A DNA stretch of 64,000 nt from Haematococcus lacustris. Lineage: Eukaryota; Chlorophyta; Chlorophyceae; Chlamydomonadales; Haematococcaceae. Positions 25,212 to 36,900 of the stretch are shown here, one piece after another. The first letter of the stretch is position 1. Each line of letters opens with the position of its first letter. The notes beneath the pieces are model-generated. The model searched no databases. It saw nothing but the letters and a program-made list of their open reading frames with translations, and was not told the origin of the DNA. The translations under genes and the position numbers were made by a program. The stretch covers positions 4,435,387 through 4,499,386 of the forward strand of contig JASKMD010000012.1 in the NCBI GenBank assembly GCA_030144725.1, read 5' to 3'.

Positions 25212-27164
25212 ACTGCAGGCAGGCAGACTGCAGGCAGGCAGGCAGGCAGGCAGGCAGACTGCAGGCAGGCAGGTGGCACTGGCTGAGCACCTGCTGCGAT
25301 GTGATAGCTGAGTGCAATGGGCTTTGTGCATTCAGGATGATGACATCCCTGGCATTGTGCGCTTCCACACCTATGAAGTGCTGAAGAAGGAGCTGAACGA
25401 CCCGCGCATCCGCTGGTGAGCTGCCTGCCCCTCAGCTGTTGTCACTCACACCTTACTGGATGGCACATAGCTCATCTCACATAGCTATCAACAATGCAAG
25501 ACGCATAGCAAGACCACCTCAGGCAAGTCCGGGATGCAGCTGCTGGAGTCAATGGGCATGTGCAACAGCAATGCTGCCAGGTCACACCAGCCACAGATCT
25601 GTGCGTAACAGCGGGATAGCGTTGCTGCTGCCTGAGCTGAGCTGACTGGGGTCATCAACCATTTGGTTGAACTGTACAAGTGTGGGCGGGTCAGTGGTGT
25701 AGGTTATGGTAGGGGGCACCTGAATCATCGATCTGTTACCCATGTACACTGTCACCCACATATACAGCTTGCATGTAGCATCTGTGCCAATCAATTTTGG
25801 GATGGTTAAGGCATCATCAGCTGTACAGTTCCTCAGAATGTCCGGTCATGAGTCCTCAGTCACCAAGCCAAGAATGGCAATCCTGCTTAGCCCACAAAAT
25901 ATGTATCTTCAGCGTCTGGCTTGCCTGGCGTCAAAAGCATGCCAGCATTGTGACTCATGGCATGCTTGCGTGCGTGTGTTGAACATACAGGGAGTACCTG
26001 CCTTACTCCATGCACATGGCAGGCCCGCGAGAAGCCATACAACACATGATCCTCCGCAAGAACTATGGTGGGTGCTATGCAGTAGGTGAAGGTGCTAAGC
26101 CATCCCCTTCCCTTTGTCAGGTGCAATGCACACCCATGCATAGCCTAGAATATCTGGCCAAGCTAGGCATCTTGCCGACTGGCAACTGTTGATCCTTGTT
26201 CCACTTTTGAACAAACTCATTCTTACCTGGCATCAATCTTCCGTGTGCCCTCATCCCCCTCGTACACATTTTCAGGTTCATGTTCCCAGTGGTAATTCCT
26301 GCTCAATTGTTGGCCACAGCCCACATTGTGTAGGCCCTATGCTTGTGTCAAGGCTGCTTCAGTCCGATTGCTCCCCCTTCATCAGCACATCAACCGGCAT
26401 GCCTGTCGCTGCAGGCTGCACCCACTTTATCGTGGGCCGAGACATGGCAGGGTGCAAGAGCTGCTCAACAGGTGCGCTGCCATGGCATGGGCGCTACCCA
26501 TGATCGATGTACCATTGTTGAGTTGCACTGCACCTGCACCGCCCTGCCTACCTACCCTTGTTTACTGCCTGCCCTTGTGGCTGACCTGCTGCTGCAGGAG
26601 ATGACTTTTACAGCATGTACGCAGCCCAAGACTTTGCCAATGCACACGCGGCCGAGCTAGGCATGCAGACTGTGCCATCCATGGATGTGGTGTACACCAA
26701 GGAAGCTGGCTATGTGACGGCTGATGAGGTGCGTCCTCCAGCTGACTGCCTCAGCTGGCTAGCAGTCATGGGGTTCTGTCCAGCGCCCTCGCAAGCACTG
26801 CTCCCTAACCAATGGCACTGGCTGCACCGGCTGCACTACACGGTCATGGCACAAGACGTTCCTAGGTGCCGTGGCAACATAGGCTTGGGGGCAGTCGACT
26901 CCATGATAGTAGCTGAGACTGCGGGTCTCAAAGCATTGTCCTGGTGGTAGGAGCAGGCGATGCTTCCTCAGAAGCTCCAACCTGGTGCTGGCCCTGAGCT
27001 TTGCTGCTTGTGCTGGCCAGGCCTCCGCGCGCAAGCTGGAAGTGCAGAAACTGAGCGGAACCAAGTTCCGCAAGATGCTGCGCAGTGGGGAGGACATCCC
27101 TGAGTGGTTTGCGTTCAAGAGCGTGGTGCAGGTGCTGCGTGAACATGTGGCAGCCAAGGAGTAG
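22692..27164 (+). CDS. ATP sulfurylase (sulfate adenylyltransferase), plastid-type
   Basis: Activates sulfate with ATP to adenosine 5'-phosphosulfate, the first step of sulfate assimilation. Twelve exons: 22692-23056, 23185-23263, 23349-23401, 23517-23581, 23910-23985, 24085-24177, 24732-24825, 25336-25415, 25991-26067, 26415-26471, 26598-26728, 27021-27164. All introns are GT-AG, phases agree, and the sum is 437 codons, the normal family length. Motifs: PHGGTLVNLM, VGAFSPLTGFMN, GLPVVMDTND, YYIGGKLTGFELPKR, the nucleotide-binding QCRNPVHRAHYELFTRAL, LVHPTCGPTQ, AGPREAIQHMILRKNYGCTH, FIVGRDMAGCK, and the end KSVVQVLREHVAAKE. The N-terminus is Arg/Ser-rich like a plastid transit peptide. An alternative start at 22532 (MLPLLLPAARAC) would need one more intron. 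Intron 7 carries a minisatellite. A TGTAA motif at 27648-27652 is a plausible poly(A) signal. Confidence 0.95.
24943..25273. repeat. GCAG/GCAGACT minisatellite in ATP sulfurylase intron 7
   Basis: About 330 bp of GCAGGCAGACTGCAG-type units with variable numbers of GCAG. Open in several frames on both strands only because of the repeat. Confidence 0.95.
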
Positions 27165-27980
27165 CCTGGCTGGCGCGTGCAGCACACCAAGTCAGCCTGT
27201 GCAATCACCTCATTCGGTGCCCACTTGGCTGGGTGCGTGCAGTTATGAAGCAGAAACCCTCTTCATTGAGTGCATGCGATTGAATTAATGCAGCTGGGCC
27301 TAGCCCGCACCCCCACTCCTCAGACACTTGAGCACTGCTACATGATGAGAGGGAGAGAGTCAATTGATTTGAGGCTAAGCGCGAGCCTAGTGGGGTTCCT
27401 CCTTGCATGGTTGCATGCAGCTTGCAGTCAATTGACATGCTGCTGAATACTTGTCATGGCCGCGTCGGTGACACAACCCCGTACACAAGTGCCATTCCCA
27501 TGCACTGCCTTCCTGCTCATCTGTAGTATGACCGGACCACCAAAACAATTGACAGGATTCACAATGTGTGTAGTTGGGGCATTTGAAAACACATATCTTG
27601 AGCAGTGATGCGGCTTTGCAGAACTACAAAGTTACTTACTTACGCCGTGTAATTACATTGGCACGTGATTACATTTCTACAAAGCTACGTGTACTTGCAT
27701 TGATTCCAGAGTTACACGTGTAATGACATGTGACTACGTATGCTGCATGATCTTGAATGGGGTAACCCAGCATGGCACCCTCAACAGCTGTTATTGACAC
27801 GGCTGTATCCCCAGAGTATCCTGTGCCCAGAGTATCCTCGATGATATGATAACAGCCCGCGATGCGTGAGAGAAGGAAAGGCCTGAAGCCGGTCATGGCC
27901 TACGGCGCTGGTACCTGAACGCCGGGTCGCTGGGGCAGGCTGTCACTGTCAATGTCACTGTCACTGTCAATCAAGCCCGC
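27165..27980. other. ATP sulfurylase 3' UTR and intergenic DNA
   Basis: 3' UTR probably to about 27670. The rest shows nothing I can assign. Confidence 0.4.
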
Positions 27981-29515
27981 CGTAATTGACTTTGGCGTGA
28001 CCCGACTCTGCCTTGCAGAGCTGACTAGCCTACTCCGACCGCCTGCACCCCCTTGCAGCCCCACCACCTCCCAGCCCCCGCAGAAGCCTCCCAGCCCCTC
28101 CCACCCCCTCCCAGCCCCCTCACTGCCCCGCCACCCCCTCCCACCCCCTCCCACCCCTTCCCACCCCTTCCCACCCCTTCTGCTTAAGTGAGCTGGGCTG
28201 GGCTGGGCTGGGCTGGGCTGGGCTGGGCTGGGCGGGGCTGGGCTGGGCTGGGCTGGGCGGGGCTGGGCTGGGCGGGGCGGGGCTGGGCTGGGCTGGGCTG
28301 GGCTGGGCGGGGCTGGGCTGGGCGGGGCTGGGCTGGGCGGGGCGGGGCTGGGCTGGGCTGGGCTGGGCGGGGCTGGGCGGGGCTGGGCTGGGCTGGGCGG
28401 GGCTGGGCGGGGCTGGGCTGGGCGGGGCTGGGCTGGGCTGGGCTGGGCTGGGCTGGGCTGGGCTGGGCTGGGCTGGGCTGGGCTGGGCGGGGCTGGGCTG
28501 GGCGGGGCTGGGCTGGGCTGGGCGGGGCTGGGCTGGGCTGGGCGGGGCTGGGCTGGGCTGGGCTGGGCTGGGCTGGGCTGGGCGGGGCTGGGCTGGGCTG
28601 GGCTGGGCTGGGCGGGGCTGGGCTGGGCTGGGCTGGGCTGGGCTGGGCGGGGCGGGGCGGGGCGGGGCGGGGCGGGGCGGGGCGGGGCGGGGCGGGGCGG
28701 GGCGGGGCGGGGCGGGGCGGGGCGGGGCGGGGCGGGGCGGGGCGGGGCGGGGCGGGGCGGGGCGGGGCGGGGCGGGGCGGGGCGGGGCGGGGCGGGGCGG
28801 GGCGGGGCGGGGCGGGGCGGGGCGGGGCGGGGCGGGGCGGGGCGGGGCGGGGCGGGGCGGGGCGGGGCGGGGCGGGGCGGGGCGGGGCGGGGCGGGGCGG
28901 GGCGGGGCGGGGCGGGGCGGGGCGGGGCGGGGCGGGGCGGGGCGGGGCGGGGCGGGGCGGGGCGGGGCGGGGCGGGGCGGGGCGGGGCGGGGCGGGGCGG
29001 GGCGGGGCGGGGCGGGGCGGGGCGGGGCGGGGCGGGGCGGGGCGGGGCGGGGCGGGGCGGGGCGGGGCGGGGCGGGGCGGGGCGGGGCGGGGCGGGGCGG
29101 GGCGGGGCGGGGCGGGGCGGGGCGGGGCGGGGCGGGGCGGGGCGGGGCGGGCGTCACAGCAGCCTTGTATATTTCCGAGCATGGGTGGAGGGGCGTTGTT
29201 ACGTCGGTTGGGCATGCCACGTAAATCGTTTTGACTGCGGCGACTGTGCCTCACTGTGCGCAGGTGCTCCTGGGCCACGTCGGTCGCAGCGGTGTCTCGC
29301 GACGAGGCCCGCATGAGCAAAAAGTGCATGGATTTGAATGTGAAGGTTTGAGCCGCAATAGCACTCGGCACACTGCACATGACTTAACAATACAGGTTGC
29401 ACCGCATAGCTGACAGAGTTCTCTATCCGGGTATGTACGGCACATAAATAGAAACCACGTGGCTGAGACGCGGCGTCGTTTTGATTACCAGGGGTAGGTT
29501 TTCTGTTAGTTGGGG
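27981..29515 (+). repeat. Dispersed repeat family A, copy 3 (inverted, with array)
   Basis: The left end keeps the acceptor region (GGCGTGACC...CTGCCTTGCAG) and a short proline-rich stretch; the right end (29153-29515) is the reverse-orientation match of 5948-6300, including AATCAAAACGACGCCGCG as its complement and the terminal TTTCTGTTAGTTGGGG. The middle is replaced by a pentamer array. Confidence 0.75.
28190..29152. repeat. Pentamer array GGGCT/GGGCG, about 190 units
   Basis: First half (to about 28645) mixes GGGCT and GGGCG units; the second half is about 100 uninterrupted GGGCG units. Open in many frames on both strands only because the 5-bp unit lacks stop codons. Every unit has GGG, so the plus strand is strongly G-quadruplex-prone. 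Confidence 0.97.
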
Positions 29516-30579
29516 ACACCTGACAGTGTCAGCACCCATGCATGCATTGCATGCGCGGGTTTGGGGTGGTGCTTGTTAAAAAGCTTAGGGCCAGAGCAGT
29601 CAGCGCCATCAACTGCATGCGCAGCATGTTTAAGGAGGAGTAGGACCGGTAGCTTCGGCCGGTGCGCTGTGGCGCGACACAGAAGCAAGTTTGCGGCTTA
29701 ATGGGGTGCTGCCTACCCTCCATGGATCAACCAAACTGCGACGTTGACGCTGTGAGCACTTGGGTGGCACCACACCAGGCGAGGTGAGGAGAGACAACGC
29801 TCAGACAATTACAATTGCAATCTCAGTCACACCGCAACGTAAAGACGGTGAGGTTTTGGTCAGCACCACACCAGCCAAGACAAAGACAATCGCAACGGTG
29901 ACATCGATGACATTGCACACATCTCTTGTTGTGTCCATGGCTGCTGCAAGCGCTGAACATCTGGTGGTGCCTGGCTGCCTGGTACCCACCACGGGGAGCT
30001 GTCCCGCTGGACTGGCCGACCCCGGCTGCCCAACCTGGGCACTGGGCGCAGGCAGTGGGTGGACATACCAGCCCCCTACATACCAGTCCCTCACTAGGGC
30101 CTCCATTTGAGCCGGACGCAAGCATGTTGCGCTTGGATCGCCTGGTGCAGGATCTGACCCTGGAGCAGCTTGTGAGGGATCGGCAGCAAGAAGACCAGTA
30201 CCAGCAGCGACGGCGGCAAGCTGCGCGGGTGCAGGCCCGTGCACTGCGGCATGCCCCATGAAGGAAGCCACCCCTCAGCACCTGGTCAACACCTGGCAAT
30301 GAACCCAAGCCGCTGGCCGCTGCTTGTCCCTGGCCATGCCTTGATCTGCTCGCCGCTTGCTGGACCTTCCTGGTGCACTGCTGCTGCTGCTGCTGCTGCT
30401 TCTGCTGCTCCACACAGCTGTGCTGCCTAGAGCATGCACCCCGTAGCATGGCCATGCACTCACAGCTGGACGACTTGGGGCAGGTGGCCCCTGCGGAGCT
30501 GCAATGCTCCTGTGTTGCTGCCTGATGCTCCCTGGGACCAGCTTGGGGCTGTTTTTGGGGGGCTATTCATCAGCAGCCG
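29516..30579. other. Intergenic DNA with a short Fanzor-element fragment
   Basis: No gene I can support. Positions 30086-30114 repeat the segment CCCTCACTAGGGCCTCCATT of the Fanzor-element 3' block. A TGTAA motif on the minus strand near 29808 could end UNC50 transcripts. Confidence 0.4.
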
Positions 30580-31463
30580 TCACCCAAAGTAGATGCCCAA
30601 GGTGAAGCGGCAGGGGTTGAAGCCAGACACCAGTGCAAAGGGCATGGCCACTAGGATCAGGGCGATGGGCCACAAGAACACCTGCATGTGGCCAAGGGGT
30701 CGGCCATACACCGCTTCAGCCTGCAGCCGTGGGATAGCTCGGTCACACACCAACTTTCTGGCCGCTTGACCGCCCCCTCACTGTAAGTGGCAGGTTTGTC
30801 TTTGGCACTTTCCATGGCCATGTGTGCATGCTATCAGGTGCACATGGGGTCATGGAGGAAGGTGCACATCACCGTACCTGAACCTGCCAGCACCAGCGGT
30901 ACTACAAACCCACTACAGGTCCATTGCAGATTCAGGGCATTGCATGAGTGCTGCAGCATGGGCCATGGGTGCTGCTTGTCCACAAGACCAAGCAGCAGCG
31001 CCTGGCAGGGAGATGCCTGAGCATTTTCCTGGCCGCACTAAGTCCAGCCGTGGCTCAGCTGCAGCCACTGACCTCTGTGCGCTCCAGGAAGGGCAAGGCG
31101 CTGTACCCCAGGAAGCTCATGTAGTGGTAGTAGGAGAGGGCAAGTGCATACAGCAGGCACGCCAACAGGTTGCCCAGCAGGGAGCGGGCCAGGAGGATGG
31201 GGCTGAGGAAGAACTGAAGGACTGCAGCAGGCAGGGCGGCATGCATGCAGTGTGGGTGGCGCCATGCAAGCCTGCTGTGCTGCTGCGCGTTTGTCAAGGC
31301 ATGGAGCTGGGATCAGGCTAGGGGCACCAGTGGCTGTCTGTGCTGGCGAGGCATCCCCAACTCGCCTCACTCGCCTGCTCTCACTGCACGCAAGCTTGCC
31401 TGTACCTAAACATACATAGGCAGTCTGTATGTTTGGCAAACATCATGTGTTGCTGCTGGTGCT

Positions 31464-31512
<49 letters not shown>

Positions 31513-33243
31513 GGCAGTGTGTATGGGTAGTCTGAGCATGAGGCGTATGTCCAGAGCATCTGTACAATGTGCCAGCCCCCAAGCAGCACCAAAGCCGCCA
31601 CCCCTGGCATATTGTAGGCCAGGCCAGGCTGCATGTGTGGGCTGTGTTTTGTAAGGACCTCCATGCCGGCAACAGCTACATACCAAGCCCATGTGCATCA
31701 ATTCAGAGTGACCCATGCAGAGCATGGTAGGGCCGACGATAGGGATGACGGGACGGCAAGCAGGCCAGGGGACATGCAGGTAGAGGCTACGACAGATGCT
31801 ACGCTCTTGAGCTACATGCCCTGAGGCACACCCAGATCAGAATGCTTGGGCCACACGGTTAAGGGTGGCTTCATGTGTGACCAGCAGGGTGTGAGGGCAG
31901 CTACATGTGTGACCAACAGGGTGTGAGGGAGGGGCACTGGGTGGTGTCATCCAGGCTGGTAGGTGAGTTACTCATCAGGAGGGGGGTGCGTCAGGGGTCC
32001 TGCCAGCTGGCCCCTCCACTCACCATACAAGACAAGGAACAGCGGGAGGTATGAGTTGCAGTGCACGTCAAAGGCATACAGCCTGCGGCAGCAGGGCAGC
32101 CCACCCCTTGCTTGTACTTGTGCTGCGGTGGCGACGGCACATCGCTAACAGCAGCAGGCCAGGCAGACCAGGTAAGCCAGGCAGGCAGGACATCGCTTGC
32201 ATTGACAAGCAGAGCTGAGGACGGCTTCAGCGGTGTACTCCTGGCCCTTGAGTTATAGCCAACCCACGCATGCCTCCTTATTCATTCTGGCCAAGGCTGA
32301 CACCAGCCCAGGGTCTGGCAGTTGCGCACCATTCGACCTGCTGGTCAGTCTGGTGCTGTCCAGGTCGCTTTAACAAGAAGGTGTTGGCAAGCATCCTGTG
32401 GTTGCAGGCGCAGGCACGGCAGCACCTGAGGGGGCGGGGTTGGGCAGGCACGTGATGCTCCATCCATGCTCATGTTGCTCATGTTAACACAGTCTGCCCA
32501 GAGTTATCCGAAGTGCGGGCTAGATGTCCAGCTGGCCAGCTCCTGCTGCCACTCCCTGCTGGAAGCCCAGTGGGGTTACGGCTCTGGCATGAGTTCTCCT
32601 TGCCTTCCCTGCCTTTGCCTTCCCCGCCTTGGCCTGGATGGTGGAGGTGGGAGGCTGGGCAGGTGGGTGGGTCATCATGTGCGGGCCATGTGTGGGTCTG
32701 GCCTGGCCCACAGAAGGCGTACCAGCAGGCTGTAGCCACAGCGCAGCCAAGCGCAATGAAGTCAACCAGCACCGCTGACAGGATGGTGAGCAGGGAATGC
32801 CACACTGTGTCGCCATAGCTGCAAAAGCCACACAAGCACATAGTACAGCTAGGGAGATGCACTGAGGCTGCGGTATGCTTCGGCTCTGCTCTGCTGGTAA
32901 CACGGCATGTTGTCATTGATGACAGTACCATGATGACCATGATGGTACTTGCAACATGCCAGGCACCACCCCAATCATTTGTCAGACATCCATTTGGTAC
33001 ATCGCAGCTTGGCACACGCCATACAAGGGTGATGATCATGAGCATTTGCCAGATGCACTGAAGCCATGCCTTGTGAGCAGCATGCGCTGTGTTGACATGC
33101 CATGGCACCTCACACATGAGTCTCACGTCACGCAGTAGGCCGTTGCTGCTGCTGCTACCAGGACGCTCATCACCACGACAAAGGCTGGGTCGTCCCTGGC
33201 CCATTGGTGCTTCGTCTGCTTGTGGTAGGAGGTATGGCGGTAC
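30580..33243 (-). CDS. UNC50: UNC-50 family Golgi membrane protein, 5' end missing in the assembly gap
   Basis: UNC-50/Gmh1 proteins are multi-pass Golgi membrane proteins linked to Arf-GEF and membrane receptor traffic. Exons in coding order: 33127-33243, 32723-32818, 32330-32395, 32024-32082, 31073-31221, 30580-30681; all phases agree (about 195 codons plus stop). Hallmarks: KQTKHQWARDDPAFVVVMSV, VEWLYAFDVHCNSYLPLF, YYHYMSFLGYSALPF, and the end SGFNPCRFTLGIYFG. Hydrophobic segments match the family's membrane spans. The first visible exon needs an upstream exon supplying the roughly 80 N-terminal residues, which should lie at 33335-33834 or beyond it. Introns hold no other gene; one contains a GAT microsatellite. 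Confidence 0.92.
31472..31511. repeat. GAT trinucleotide microsatellite
   Basis: About 13 perfect GAT units after a short CTG run, inside a UNC50 intron. Confidence 0.95.
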
Positions 33244-33334
33244 CTGCCAGCACAACACTGATGATTGTGGCTGGACTGTATGCGGTCACGTTGCTGTTGA
33301 CATGCCTGTAACTGCTCGCTTAATTGACAGACTG

Positions 33335-33834
33335 NNNNNNNNNNNNNNNNNNNNNNNNNNNNNNNNNNNNNNNNNNNNNNNNNNNNNNNNNNNNNNNNNN
33401 NNNNNNNNNNNNNNNNNNNNNNNNNNNNNNNNNNNNNNNNNNNNNNNNNNNNNNNNNNNNNNNNNNNNNNNNNNNNNNNNNNNNNNNNNNNNNNNNNNNN
33501 NNNNNNNNNNNNNNNNNNNNNNNNNNNNNNNNNNNNNNNNNNNNNNNNNNNNNNNNNNNNNNNNNNNNNNNNNNNNNNNNNNNNNNNNNNNNNNNNNNNN
33601 NNNNNNNNNNNNNNNNNNNNNNNNNNNNNNNNNNNNNNNNNNNNNNNNNNNNNNNNNNNNNNNNNNNNNNNNNNNNNNNNNNNNNNNNNNNNNNNNNNNN
33701 NNNNNNNNNNNNNNNNNNNNNNNNNNNNNNNNNNNNNNNNNNNNNNNNNNNNNNNNNNNNNNNNNNNNNNNNNNNNNNNNNNNNNNNNNNNNNNNNNNNN
33801 NNNNNNNNNNNNNNNNNNNNNNNNNNNNNNNNNN
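33335..33834. other. Assembly gap of exactly 500 N
   Basis: A round size usually marks a gap of unknown length. It interrupts between the last visible CLC exon and the first visible UNC50 exon, both on the minus strand. Confidence 0.98.
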
Positions 33835-33936
33835 ACAGCTGCCAACGGCTAGCAATACAGCTTGTTCGCAGGCATTGGTCAGGGCAGGTGGAGCAGTCAT
33901 GCAGCACACGGCTGTGCAACCTAGGCTGCTGCGTAC

Positions 33937-36900
33937 CCGATGCACCCGCCAAAGATGAGTGAGGGTGTAAACAGGCCCGAGGGAATGAAGGCTCCATACG
34001 TGATTGCAGCCATGAACCAGTAGGCTGCGGCGTAGATTGCCATCGTGCCAAAAGAAAAGGTCTTGCTATGGGCTTGAAACAAGGCTTGGATGATATACCC
34101 CTGTATGGCAGCAACATTGCCATTAAGCACATGTCAGCACCACAGCTTTCCGTGCACCTGGCGTTCACAAAGCGAGTACAAGAGCCATGCCTATGTGGAT
34201 GCATTGCCTGAGCTGTCGCCTGACCTGAGGGTTAAACACGAGCACTGCCAGGTCATTGTAGTGGTTGGGGAGGTGGCAGCGGTACCCTGCAAAGCTCTTG
34301 AACTTCACTTCGCCTGCGGGCACACCAAACATGTGAATTTCAAGCTCTAGCACACAAGTGCATCATGCCTGCATGTCTGCAAGGGACACGCTGTCTGCCA
34401 AACACTGAGTGGGCCTCCTGTGGGCATGGAACAGAGAGCCCGGATTATGGCTGCTGAGCCCGCGACAAGAGAGCAGGCACGAGGTACTGCACTAACATAT
34501 TGAACACACTAGGCAACATATGCCCGCAGGTCCCTGTCAGTTTGTGGTGCATGCTGGCAGCGAAGAATACAAAACAGAACAAGACAAGGGTGCTGCTGAA
34601 GCTACAGAAAATGCAGCACATTCTCATGCTGGGAGTTTTGGTGTCTGTGTCGCTGCAGAATGCCAGTGACTACGTGGGCTTGCAGCTGCTGATGAACACA
34701 AGCTTTGGAGGGGTGAGCGCAAGGTCACAGCAGGGGTGGAGCGGGGCTGTTGGGTGCCTAGTCAGGGCAAGTGGCAGCTCTGGTGCACAGGCCAAGCGGG
34801 GCAGTCACGGCACGGTGACCGCTGAGGGGCACATGCTAACACGGGTGCCCATGTTCCTACGGGTATGTGCCATGTCAGCCCCAGGATCCTTGTCCATGCG
34901 ATTGTCCCTAAGGCTGCGGGTGCCTACCCTCCACACTGTTGAATGGAACCCCTAGGGAGCGACTAGCCAGACTGGCATGACAGCAACTGTGCTCAATCAT
35001 TGCTCATGGTTTATGCCCCTTTGTGGCCTCGCAGATCAAGGTCAGGCCACTATGGGAGAATGCCATGTGCAAGCCATGTGTATGCCATGTGTATGCCATG
35101 TGCATGGAACTCCACACAGACAAAACACTGTCTTGTAGTGGTCCACAATGAGTGTTCGACTGCAATGAAGGCTCAAGGTTGAGGGCCAAGGTGCTAAAGC
35201 TACAGTGCATGGTTCACAGGGTGGAAGTGCAGCTAGCTCTTCTCCCTATTTGCATTCACAGTGCCGACTGACACCATGATGCTGGTGCAGATGATTAAGG
35301 CCAAGTTGGAGAACCTCTCAGAAGTGGGTGTGTCAATCAGCGCCCACAGCCAGCATCCCAACCACCCCACCCCTGCCTCAATGCAACTTCCCCCAGCCCA
35401 GGGTGCAGCCCCACTCGACCCACTCCCATCCACACCCACCCCTCCACACCGTCCTCAACCTGCGTGGCAGCCCACATTTCACAAGGATGGGTTGGCGTGT
35501 GTCTATACCTGAGGCAGCTGACCAGAAGGCCAACCAGCGGTCATAATCACCCTGGCCATCTGGGATGCCTTGTGCAAGCAGAACCCTTAAATATCAAGGG
35601 CGTGATGCAGAAGCTCAAGCTGTATGCTGTGCAGGAGCCGGCATTAAAGTGGTTTTGTGAAGAGTGGTTTAGTGCATTGGATATCAGCTGCCTCAATACA
35701 ATGATGTGCAAGGTGTGGGCCAACATGACTTGCAAGGTGCCATGCCCCAATCCTTTCCAGGGTTTCATGGCAACACTGGCATCGCCACACTGAGTAGATG
35801 TGGTGCGCGGGCCGTGCTGCAAGCCTGCCGCAAGGTGGTGGAGAGGACAGGCAGCCCGGCATGGTTCCTGCCGGTGTATTTGCACCAGCCAGGTTATCTC
35901 TGCTGACTACGAGCACTCCCCTGCGCTGTGAGGACATCTAGACCGCAGGAAACTGAGCAGGCCTGGTGGGGCCAGCTTAGCATTAGCCTATCGTGCCTAT
36001 GTGGGTCATGTAGTGTTCAATGGTGCTCCCTTGCAAGCCCACCAGGGGCAAGACCATGGCCGGAAGCAAGGCTGCATGGCTCCTCCCTGGGGTTCTTGGC
36101 AGGTGGCTGTGCCGGGACAGCAACTCAACTCTGGGGAGGCCAAGTGGCGGGCGATGAGCTGTGCTGGCCTGGCCGTGGTGGCTCAAGCAGTGCTGAGACC
36201 TGGTGCTGTGTCGCTGTTCCCTGACATCCCCATACCAAGAGCAACATCACAGTAGAGGTGTTCTGAAGCTAGGTAGTCATTAAGTCACACCAGCATTGTG
36301 CCTGACAGAACTGTTGGCCAGGCTTTCTTACCTCGGATGCAGTGATCTGGATCCTGTGAATCACAGGCTTTGCAGGAGCCCATCACAGGCAAAATATAGA
36401 AGATGATGGAAGTAGCAATGGAGATAATGCACACCTGCAATGGAATGCGCAGACAGGGATCTGCGGTAGGGATACACTTAGTGGCTGGATATGCACAGCA
36501 TGTCATGCACCCTGGCGTCAGCGTACCTCCAGGATCTTGGCCCACATGAACTTGGCCCACTTTTTGCGCACAAGGCACACCCAGGTGTTGAAGGAGGTGT
36601 AGAGGCAGCCCAGGTAGCCTGTGATGGCTGCCAAGATGACAACTGCCCACACTTGCTGGTAAGGCGTCGGCATGCTGGACATCTGCAGCCGCACCAGGCC
36701 CCAGAATAGCTGGTGCCAACAGCGAGCCACAGAAGACTGGCAGTTGTGGCAGCTACAGCGTAACAAAGAGGCGCTCCCCCACCTGGAACCAAATCAGTGA
36801 GCCCCACTGCAGCATGCTGCACATGGAGTGGCCCACGCAAATTGTGTTCAGCAGTCGTACCACCACCACCGTGATGGCACATGCCATGAAAGCACGCCAT

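Noticed and set aside
24659..25384. Repetitive Gln/Arg/Cys open frames suggesting a repeat protein or CRISPR-like array
   Set aside because: GCAG-type minisatellite without unique spacers, located in an ATP sulfurylase intron.
28120..29380. Ala-Pro-rich and Gly-Ala-rich open frames
   Set aside because: Translations of the GGGCT/GGGCG pentamer array.
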